Positions 1 through 5,322 of a stretch of 5,322 nucleotides of DNA are shown here, piece by piece; within the stretch, counting starts at the first letter, position 1; each line of letters begins with the position of its first letter. Source of the stretch: Erysipelotrichaceae bacterium UBA6182 (GTDB lineage: Bacteria > Bacillota_I > Bacilli_A > Erysipelotrichales > Erysipelotrichaceae); contig DITO01000111.1 of NCBI GenBank assembly GCA_002422065.1, positions 1 to 5,322 on the forward strand, written 5' to 3'. A model generated the notes under the pieces. The model was not told where the DNA came from and did not search any database. It saw only the letters and a list, made by a program, of their open reading frames with translations. Made by a program: the position numbers and the translations under genes.

Positions 1-1334
1 ATCAGATTATCATGCTTCGTCCTACTCAATCTGCCATCATCTTTGTGCAACAACTGGGTCGAGGACTTCGCAAATTTGATATGAAAGATTATGTGTTAGT
101 TCTTGATTTCATTGGAAACTACACGAATAATTTTCACATCCCATTAGCACTATCATCAGATCGAACCTATCAAAAAGAAACACTTAGACGCTTTGTACAT
201 GAAGGAACTAAATTGATTTTTGGACCATCAACCATCAATTTAGAGAGAGTAGTCAAAGATCGAATCTTTGAATCCTTAGATAAAGTAAGATTCAATCATA
301 AAAAGTTTCTTATTTCTCAGTTTGATGGTTTAGTTCAGCGTCTTAATCGGTTACCTTCACTAATGGATTTTGAGAGAGAAAAGTCAATGGATCCAACGCT
401 TTTCTTTGCGAATAAGACCTATCAAAGTTATCATGTTTTTCTTCAAGAAGAAGGGTTTATAAAAGCAGAACTAAGTGTAAGACAATGGAAGAGCATTCAG
501 TTTCTTTCTAAATTCATGGCTTATGGTAAACGTCCTCATGAAGCCTATACTTTACAATTAGCCTTAGTACTCAATGACAATATTGAGTCTAGACTTGAAA
601 AGAGACTGAATGAAGAAGGCATCATTCTTCAATCGTATGAAATAAGCAATATAAAGAATATTCTTTCTAATCAATGGTTATCAGGAACAGGAAAGAACTC
701 CTATACAGGAGTGCAACTCTTAGATCCTAAGGCAACTACTTTAACACTAAGTCAGTCATTTATAGAAGATCTTAAAGATCAAAGCTTTAAGGCTATGGTA
801 ATAGAACTCATTGATTATGCTCTATATCGATATTTCACTTATTATAAGCACAACATAGAACCAACAGGCTTTACATTGTATCAAACCTACACCACAAAAG
901 AAGTTATGCAAATTGCTGGATGGAAAGATATGGTGATTGAGCAAAATGTTGGAGGATATTTTATCCATCATGATACTAAAACTATACCAATTTTTGTGAA
1001 CTATCATAAGGATGATTCCATTGCATCTTCCATTCAATATCATGATCATTTTGTGTCAAAGGACACTATGATTTGGATTTCGAAGAGTAAGCGAAGACTT
1101 GAATCAAAAGAAATTCAATCTATCATCACCTTATTTCCAGACTATGAAGTCATGTTGTTTGTTAGAAAAAAAGCTAGTGATGAAAAACATTTCGTTTACT
1201 TAGGTGAAGTTAACATGCATGATGATCCTCAAGAAATTGTTTTAAAGGATGGGAAGACACAAGCTGTAGAATTTACCTTAGGACTTAATACTCCTATTCG
1301 CGATGATATCTTTGATTACATCGTGAACAAATAA
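1..1334 (+). CDS. DUF3427-type superfamily II helicase, 3' part only (5' end outside window)
   Basis: The frame is already open at base 3 (Gln-Ile-Ile before the Met at 12), so this Met is internal and the gene begins outside the window. About 443 codons are visible, ending in TAA. Numbering from the Met at 12, residues 13-20 (QQLGRGLR) match helicase motif VI (QxxGRxxR), with Arg17 and Arg20 the expected ATP-contacting arginines. Next comes the VLDFIGNYTNNF stretch (30-41), typical of DUF3427 helicases. Residues ~287-400 (FTLYQTY...PIFVNYHKDD...SRRLESKE-like...LFVRKK...YLGEV) match the DUF3427 C-terminal module. Relatives generally carry an N-terminal PLD-nuclease-like domain and the two RecA domains upstream; these are not visible here. 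The expected role is ATP-dependent unwinding or remodelling of nucleic acid in the cytoplasm; the biological role of the family is poorly defined, and some members may act in genome defence. No frameshift or missing residue is seen in the visible part. It converges on the protease gene and shares only its terminator. Confidence 0.88.
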   Translation, partial: QIIMLRPTQSAIIFVQQLGRGLRKFDMKDYVLVLDFIGNYTNNFHIPLALSSDRTYQKETLRRFVHEGTKLIFGPSTINLERVVKDRIFESLDKVRFNHKKFLISQFDGLVQRLNRLPSLMDFEREKSMDPTLFFANKTYQSYHVFLQEEGFIKAELSVRQWKSIQFLSKFMAYGKRPHEAYTLQLALVLNDNIESRLEKRLNEEGIILQSYEISNIKNILSNQWLSGTGKNSYTGVQLLDPKATTLTLSQSFIEDLKDQSFKAMVIELIDYALYRYFTYYKHNIEPTGFTLYQTYTTKEVMQIAGWKDMVIEQNVGGYFIHHDTKTIPIFVNYHKDDSIASSIQYHDHFVSKDTMIWISKSKRRLESKEIQSIITLFPDYEVMLFVRKKASDEKHFVYLGEVNMHDDPQEIVLKDGKTQAVEFTLGLNTPIRDDIFDYIVNK

Positions 1335-1359
1335 ACGCCCTAGTTCTCTAGGGCGTTTA
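1332..1359. terminator. Bidirectional hairpin terminator between convergent genes
   Basis: A perfect 12-bp inverted repeat (TAAACGCCCTAG / CTAGGGCGTTTA) closes a 4-base TTCT loop. The helicase stop codon TAA forms the first bases of the stem, and the protease stop TGA lies 5 bases from the other side. Read on the minus strand, the stem is followed by TTTGTT, giving an extended T-rich run with the stem's own TTTA. On the plus strand the tail (TTTACTTATTC) is weaker. The position exactly between two convergent stop codons supports use in both directions, probably more efficient for the protease transcript. Confidence 0.85.
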
Positions 1360-1364
1360 CTTAT

Positions 1365-3695
1365 TCATTCACTCTCAGTCAATGGAATCCCCGCAAGAAT
1401 TCTCATAAGCTGTACTAAGTCTGTGGTTGTTAAGGTAGTTGACTCATTCACATCAGCCGCTAGTTCTCGCTCAATTGTACTTTGCAATATCCCTGCAAGT
1501 AATCGCTGTAACTGAACTAAATCTGTAGTCGTAAGGTTACCATCATTATTTAAATCACCACGCCTTACAAGTTCTACCACCACATTATTATTCGCTTTAG
1601 TTAATACTACTGCTTGAGTAGTTTCTCGAGTATCAATCTTAGTCCCATTAATAATCCATGACACCACAACATATCCTGCAGGAACACTAACAGTAAGTTC
1701 TACATTAGAAGATGATGCAACTCTAGACCCTGAATTAACTTGGGTTGTTGAACCACTAATCTGAGCAGAGATACTACTCTTTGAAGGAAAGCGTTCATCA
1801 TTAACACGATAGGTAAGATTAACTTGATTAAGAGATACCATAACTTCTACAATCTTAGTCATTGATAAATCTACAGTTTGAACTTGTATTGAAGTCGTTC
1901 CATTTGTAATTGGAGTAACTAATCCCTCAGCATTGACACTGGCAATATTGGGATTAAGTGAAGTAAAGACTAAAGACTTGTTAGTAGCATTCTGTGGAAG
2001 AACACTAACATTTATACTTTGTGGGGTACTATCTGAGAATAATAAAGCTGTTGGTGAAACAACTATATCTGACACCGCTACATCACCAACCACAAAGATA
2101 CTCTTTGTGACTTGTGTATTATCAGGATGCCTTAAAGTTAAGTTTATGGTTGTTTGAGGAGTTAATGCTACATTAAATTGGATTTGTTTCATTGAATCAT
2201 GTGTTACTGATTCAATAACCTTATCATCAATCAGAACTTGAATTCCAGGAAGGAAATAGTCACCAAACACAGTGAAGTTAAACACATCATTTTCATCAAA
2301 AGATAAAACTTCATTAATCACAGGATTAATCTTTAAAGTACTAAGGGCATTAAGTTTAGGATAACCATAACTCACCCCATCCACAATCTTACCTATCGCA
2401 AGTGGATTTTGACTAATAAGAAGCTTCGCTATTGTAGGGGCATCATAGACACTAAATCCACCAAGTTTCGATATTAGTAATGCTGCAACCCCAACAACCA
2501 TCGGGGCAGCCATTGAAGTACCATTTAAGAAGGCATAAGTTTGATTAATATAGGTTGAATATATAGCTTGTCCAGGAGCCATAATGTCATAATTTCTCAC
2601 TTCATGACCATTGTCATCAAAGTTAGAGAAATCAGTTAAGATAGATCCATTTAGATTAGGAACTTGTTTATGAGACATAACCCCAATGACACCATCATAG
2701 GCGGCAGGAAAGAAAGCTTGATTAGAGATTGCCTTACCTTCATTACCCGCTGCAGCAACTAGAATCATGTGTTGAGATAAACTGCGAATCATCGTTTCTT
2801 CACTTTCTAAGAAATAAGAACTACCAAAAGACATATTCACAATATGAGCACCATGATTAAAGGCATACATTAAACCAGCATAAATAGCACTACTTGGTAG
2901 CAGTTCTTTTCCTTCATTTGGAAAATATCGAGATGCTTTAATACTCATTAGTTTTACGTTAGGGGCTAAACCTACAATACCAACACTATTATTAGTATTG
3001 GCTAAAATAACTCCAGACACATGAGTTCCATGTCCATCAGTATCCTCAAAGTTATTAGTGAGTGTATCACTATTAACCCCATTCACATCATCAATATAAC
3101 CGTTATTATCATTATCTATTCCATCATTAGGAATCTCAAGAGGATTAATCCATAGTCGATTAGTAAACTCAGGATGCTTACGATCAAGCCCTGTATCAAT
3201 CACAGCAACGACGATATCACTTAATCCTCCAAAAGGTAAATTAAATGACACAAGATTATCATGAGCTTCACTGAGAGACAAAGCATTAAGATACCACTGA
3301 CTAACTCTTCCAGGATCATTGTAGGTCATTAAAGGTTGTCTTAAAACATCAATTTCAATCGCAAGAATACGATGATCTTGTTCTAACTGAGATAAAACTT
3401 TAAGTGTTTGTTCATGACTGGAACTCTTAAGATGCATAATGTATGGTTCATCACTAAAAGGTTCATTAATGATATCAAGTTCATTAAAACCAGATACTTG
3501 TGTATGTGTACTATGTTTAAATAATGGATGAGAAGCCAATTGAGATGAAGGACGACGCATTAACACAATTAAATCTGGATTAGGCTGCGCTAAAAATTCC
3601 ACCACAAAATCTGAAGGTGAATAAGCTGTAATACGCATACTACTTACACTAAGTAACACTATTACTAGTGGGATTAATCTTGATAATAATTTCAT
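1365..3695 (-). CDS. Secreted subtilisin-like serine protease (S8) with C-terminal type I dockerin
   Basis: A 776-residue extracellular endopeptidase. Residues 1-24 form a signal peptide (basic start, hydrophobic 6-18, likely cut after ITA). Residues ~25-125 look like the propeptide, followed by the QWYLNALSLSEAHD linker typical of mature subtilase starts. The catalytic domain is ~158-455, with Asp167 (VVAVIDTG), His222 (DGHGTHVSG), oxyanion Asn318 (AAAGNEG) and Ser394 (NGTSMAAP) all present, so it should be active. The Asp/Asn-rich stretch 190-206 (NDGIDNDNNGYIDDVNG) is a probable calcium-binding insert. Then come a TIG/IPT-like segment (~456-537), a bacterial Ig-like Big_2 domain (~540-622), a divergent InlB B-repeat-like domain (~627-711) and a dockerin (~712-771). 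No Cys is present. ATG at 3693-3695 is chosen because the signal peptide starts there; no Shine-Dalgarno precedes it, but a TATAAT lies 6 bases upstream. It is divergent from the cohesin gene, the likely anchor partner. The substrate is unknown. Confidence 0.95.
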   Translation of the reverse strand: MKLLSRLIPLVIVLLSVSSMRITAYSPSDFVVEFLAQPNPDLIVLMRRPSSQLASHPLFKHSTHTQVSGFNELDIINEPFSDEPYIMHLKSSSHEQTLKVLSQLEQDHRILAIEIDVLRQPLMTYNDPGRVSQWYLNALSLSEAHDNLVSFNLPFGGLSDIVVAVIDTGLDRKHPEFTNRLWINPLEIPNDGIDNDNNGYIDDVNGVNSDTLTNNFEDTDGHGTHVSGVILANTNNSVGIVGLAPNVKLMSIKASRYFPNEGKELLPSSAIYAGLMYAFNHGAHIVNMSFGSSYFLESEETMIRSLSQHMILVAAAGNEGKAISNQAFFPAAYDGVIGVMSHKQVPNLNGSILTDFSNFDDNGHEVRNYDIMAPGQAIYSTYINQTYAFLNGTSMAAPMVVGVAALLISKLGGFSVYDAPTIAKLLISQNPLAIGKIVDGVSYGYPKLNALSTLKINPVINEVLSFDENDVFNFTVFGDYFLPGIQVLIDDKVIESVTHDSMKQIQFNVALTPQTTINLTLRHPDNTQVTKSIFVVGDVAVSDIVVSPTALLFSDSTPQSINVSVLPQNATNKSLVFTSLNPNIASVNAEGLVTPITNGTTSIQVQTVDLSMTKIVEVMVSLNQVNLTYRVNDERFPSKSSISAQISGSTTQVNSGSRVASSSNVELTVSVPAGYVVVSWIINGTKIDTRETTQAVVLTKANNNVVVELVRRGDLNNDGNLTTTDLVQLQRLLAGILQSTIERELAADVNESTTLTTTDLVQLMRILAGIPLTESE
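1386..1559 (-). other. Type I dockerin module of the protease
   Basis: Residues 713-770 of the protease contain two calcium-loop/helix repeats. The first starts GDLNNDGNLTTTDLVQLQR, with loop ligand positions Asp714, Asn716, Asp718, Asn720 and Asp725 intact. The second starts ADVNESTTLTTTDLVQLMR and keeps Asp748, Asn750 and Asp759, but has Ser752 where Asp is usual and Thr753 where Gly is usual. In characterised type I dockerins, loop positions 10-11 and the helix after them contact the cohesin; here both repeats show Thr-Thr at these positions and Arg at position 18. The module is at the extreme C-terminus, as is usual for docked enzymes, followed only by PLTESE-like residues. Confidence 0.92.
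1389..1559 (-). repeat. Internal tandem duplication encoding the two dockerin repeats
   Basis: Two units (protease residues 713-735 at 1491-1559 and 747-769 at 1389-1457) are separated by 11 residues. The core LTTTDLVQL is identical in both, coded at 1509-1535 and 1407-1433. Six of its nine codons differ at the DNA level, all synonymously. This is an old domain-internal duplication kept at protein level, not a recent DNA repeat or mobile element. Confidence 0.85.
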
Positions 3696-3729
3696 ATCAT
3701 CATTATACGATAAACCTATATTAAAACAA
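3695..3729 (-). promoter_or_regulatory. Predicted promoter of the dockerin protease gene, probably leaderless
   Basis: On the minus strand a perfect -10 hexamer TATAAT (plus-strand 3702-3707) is separated by 6 bases (GATGAT) from the ATG. A weak -35 candidate, TTGTTT (plus-strand 3724-3729), is 16 bases upstream of the -10 and matches the consensus only in TTG. Start of transcription 7 bases after the -10 would fall on the A of the ATG at 3695. No Shine-Dalgarno sequence is present between the -10 and the start, which fits a leaderless mRNA. The -10 is convincing; the -35 is not. Confidence 0.6.
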
Positions 3730-3740
3730 ATGTAAAAACA

Positions 3741-3748
3741 CTTATAAG
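3741..3748. promoter_or_regulatory. Short palindrome midway between the divergent promoters (possible operator)
   Basis: CTTATAAG is a perfect 8-bp palindrome centred near the midpoint of the gap between the two predicted -35 boxes (3729 and 3765). A second palindrome, AGTACT, is at 3752-3757. A shared regulator site would make sense for two genes whose products should be made together. However, palindromes this short and AT-rich often occur by chance, so this is only a candidate. Confidence 0.15.
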
Positions 3749-3764
3749 GTTAGTACTGTTTCGT

Positions 3765-3800
3765 TTGATTAATAAAATCATCCGTGGTACATTGTGTCTA
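3765..3800 (+). promoter_or_regulatory. Predicted promoter of the cohesin gene, extended -10, probably leaderless
   Basis: A -35 candidate TTGATT (3765-3770, four of six consensus bases) is followed after exactly 17 bases by TACATT (3788-3793, four of six). TACATT is preceded by TGG (3785-3787), giving the extended -10 form TGnTAnnnT. The -10 lies 6 bases (GTGTCT) before the ATG at 3800, so transcription would start on or next to the A of the start codon. No Shine-Dalgarno sequence is visible upstream. The arrangement mirrors that of the divergent protease promoter. Confidence 0.55.
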
Positions 3801-5322
3801 TGAAAAAATTACTAATATCAATATTACTTATCTGGATGAGTTTAACACCCATTCTTGCCAATAACTTCTCAACAACCTTAAGACCAAGTCCTATCTCAAT
3901 TGAACCTGGAGAAGAATTCACAGTCAATGTGAATGTATCTAATCTAAATGGAATTATTGCGATCCAAGGTAACTTTTCATATGACTCAACGAAGTTACAA
4001 CTCATGCAAAATGAGTTCACTTATAACGGATATGAGGTAAAAGTAGGTACAGGACTTGTTGTATTATTTGGCTCTGCAAAGAGTGGTAATTTTACTGCTG
4101 CCCAACTACGATTTAGACCAAGAGAAGGATTTAGTGTAGGTCAAAGTACAACGATTACTTATAGTGGAGTTAGTGGATCTAATGGTACAACTGATTTCAG
4201 TGGAACAACTTCCACCACAACCATTACCATGAATCCTGCAAAATCAAGTAATAACTTCTTATCATCTCTTAGTGCTAGTGGAGTTAATCTTAACTTCTCA
4301 AAGAACACCTTAAAATATGTTGCAGACGTTGAAAATAGTGTTAAGAGTATTACCCTCAGTGGAACTGTTGAAGACAGTAAATCACGTGTAAGTGGCTTAG
4401 GGACATTCCCTCTTAACATTTATGAGAATATATTTAATGTCACTGTCACTGCAGAGAATGGATCACGACGTACATATACGATTAATATAAGACGTGAAGA
4501 TGAACTTGGGAATCCACTATTTATATCAAGTTCAACAGATATTGATAGTTTAATCCTTGGTGCATGTGATATTAATTTTTCTAATTTGAATGATAACTAT
4601 AAGTGTACAGTACGTAATGATGTCAATATCACGAGTGTTATAGCAACAACAAGTGATTCTACCATAAAGATTGAAACTCCCACTACAGTAGAACTAAATG
4701 AAGGCTTGAACACGATTGAAGTCAATGTGATTGCTGAGAATGGTGATGTACGTGTGATTGTGATTGAGATTGAAAGATCAACTGATGTGTTCACTGTGAC
4801 TCCAGACCAAGCCATGATTACTCTAGAACAAATCTCTATTCCAATTCTTGGTTTACAGCTTCAAGAAGATGAATTAGTTTCAGCAGAACTTCTAACCCAT
4901 GCATTTAGTCTCAATAAGAAGTTACTCATTCATCAAGATGGGCAAACGATATTACTTACGATAGAGAAAGAAATTGAGAATCCACTTGGTGTGGAATTTC
5001 GAGAACTAAACCTAAACGGATTACCTGAGTTTAATTATCCTATAGGACAATCTGTAGGACTAAGTTCACCACTGCCTGAAGGGATACGTGGGTCATGGTG
5101 GATTGAACCTTCACTGCGTGAGTATGATTTAAAAGTCTATGATATCAATGATCCAAAAACACCACTACGTTTAGCGGTGGTAGATGGTATCTTAGAGGTT
5201 GATGATTTAACCTTATCCTTGTTTATTACACCAGCTACATTGAAGTCAGAAACAGTTATGAATTGGCCAGTGATTATTAGTGTTGGACTTGTAGGAGCAA
5301 TCATAGGATTTGCTTTATCCCT
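3800..5322 (+). CDS. Membrane-anchored cohesin / cadherin-like surface protein, 3' end outside window
   Basis: An open frame runs from ATG at 3800 to the right edge with no stop (507 full codons). Residues 1-20 (MKKLLISILLIWMSLTPILA) are a clear signal peptide, which fixes the start. Residues ~25-145 form a cohesin-like domain: SPISIEPGEEFTVNVNVS, then GNFSYDSTKLQL, then a beta-rich half ending near TTTITM. Two cadherin-like beta-sandwich domains (PF12733 type) follow at ~152-233 (NFLSSLSASG...TVTAENGSRRTYTINIRR) and ~247-327 (IDSLILGACDINF...VIAENGDVRVIVIEIER). Residues ~330-485 match no family I recognise. A hydrophobic stretch from Trp489 to the edge (WPVIISVGLVGAIIGFALS) is a probable C-terminal membrane anchor; a short cytoplasmic tail probably follows outside the window. 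Role inferred: a surface receptor whose membrane-distal cohesin captures dockerin-bearing proteins, first of all the divergently encoded protease. Cohesin shares its fold with CBM2/CBM3, so a different ligand is possible. Confidence 0.88.
   Translation, partial: MKKLLISILLIWMSLTPILANNFSTTLRPSPISIEPGEEFTVNVNVSNLNGIIAIQGNFSYDSTKLQLMQNEFTYNGYEVKVGTGLVVLFGSAKSGNFTAAQLRFRPREGFSVGQSTTITYSGVSGSNGTTDFSGTTSTTTITMNPAKSSNNFLSSLSASGVNLNFSKNTLKYVADVENSVKSITLSGTVEDSKSRVSGLGTFPLNIYENIFNVTVTAENGSRRTYTINIRREDELGNPLFISSSTDIDSLILGACDINFSNLNDNYKCTVRNDVNITSVIATTSDSTIKIETPTTVELNEGLNTIEVNVIAENGDVRVIVIEIERSTDVFTVTPDQAMITLEQISIPILGLQLQEDELVSAELLTHAFSLNKKLLIHQDGQTILLTIEKEIENPLGVEFRELNLNGLPEFNYPIGQSVGLSSPLPEGIRGSWWIEPSLREYDLKVYDINDPKTPLRLAVVDGILEVDDLTLSLFITPATLKSETVMNWPVIISVGLVGAIIGFALS
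3872..4234 (+). other. Cohesin module at the N-terminus of the surface protein
   Basis: Residues ~25-145 show the order typical of cohesins: an opening strand with PGEEFTVNVNV, the conserved YDSTKLQL turn-strand (61-68), a small hydrophobic strand (GTGLVVLFGSA, 83-93), the LRFRPREGFSVGQSTTITYSG half (103-123) and a closing Thr-rich strand (TTSTTTITM, 136-144). Only one copy is present in the visible protein, so it would hold one partner at a time. It is placed farthest from the membrane segment. Assignment is by pattern; a profile search would confirm it. Confidence 0.78.

Noticed and set aside
12..14. ATG at 12 as the true start of the helicase gene
   Set aside because: The frame is open to the window edge upstream, and the protein would begin just before helicase motif VI and lack every ATP-binding motif, so this Met is internal.
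822..1049. Minus-strand open frame of 75 codons inside the helicase gene
   Set aside because: It lies wholly antisense to a clear DUF3427 coding frame, and its product has no recognisable domain and an implausible mixed composition; it is a shadow.
1365..1367. Reading the TGA as tryptophan (mycoplasma code)
   Set aside because: The stop directly follows a complete dockerin and is 5 bases from a terminator hairpin. All tryptophans in the three genes use TGG, and no in-frame TGA occurs inside them.
1389..1559. Direct repeats as a possible CRISPR-like or mobile-element signature
   Set aside because: Only two diverged copies exist, in frame, and they encode the two standard dockerin repeats.
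1933..2157. Plus-strand open frame of 74 codons inside the protease gene
   Set aside because: It is antisense to the TIG-like and Big_2 region of the protease, with no recognisable product or own promoter or ribosome binding site.
3732..3737. TTTACA-like -35 box on the minus strand upstream of the protease TATAAT
   Set aside because: Spacing to the TATAAT is about 23 bases, too long for a normal sigma-A promoter; the weaker TTGTTT at 16 bases fits better.
3778..4815. Three minus-strand open frames (3778-4020, 4159-4419, 4597-4815) opposite the cohesin gene
   Set aside because: They are antisense to a continuous plus-strand frame with signal peptide, cohesin and cadherin-like domains. Their products are low-complexity Val/Leu/Thr-rich strings from the reverse of beta-strand codons.

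Overview
The window comes from an AT-rich bacterial genome using the standard code. All tryptophans are TGG. The one TGA that matters, the stop of the protease gene, is followed within a few bases by a terminator hairpin. Domain content (type I dockerin, cohesin, cadherin-like beta-sandwich and InlB-like repeats, DUF3427 helicase) fits a low-GC Bacillota lineage, for example Erysipelotrichia- or Acholeplasma-like. That placement is an inference, not a proof.

Layout: (1) Bases 1-1334, plus strand, hold the 3' part of a superfamily II helicase gene, from helicase motif VI through a DUF3427 C-terminal region. (2) A 12-bp hairpin at 1332-1359 serves as terminator between this gene and the convergent one. 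(3) Bases 1365-3695, minus strand, encode a secreted subtilisin-like protease of 776 residues. It has an intact Asp/His/Ser triad, three extracellular accessory modules and a C-terminal dockerin. (4) A 104-bp divergent intergenic region (3696-3799) carries back-to-back promoters. Each -10 box lies only 6 bases before its start codon, so both mRNAs may be leaderless. (5) From 3800 to the right edge, plus strand, an open frame with no stop encodes a surface protein: signal peptide, cohesin, two cadherin-like domains, an unrecognised region and a C-terminal membrane segment.

The main point of interest is the divergent pair. One gene makes a secreted protease ending in a dockerin. The other makes a membrane-anchored protein whose first module is a cohesin. 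The simplest reading is a minimal one-cohesin system that docks the protease on the cell surface, a proteolytic counterpart to the enzyme-scaffold logic of cellulosomes. Binding between these two proteins is inferred from domain identity and gene adjacency; nothing in the sequence proves it. The helicase gene is convergent, has its own terminator, and is probably functionally unrelated.
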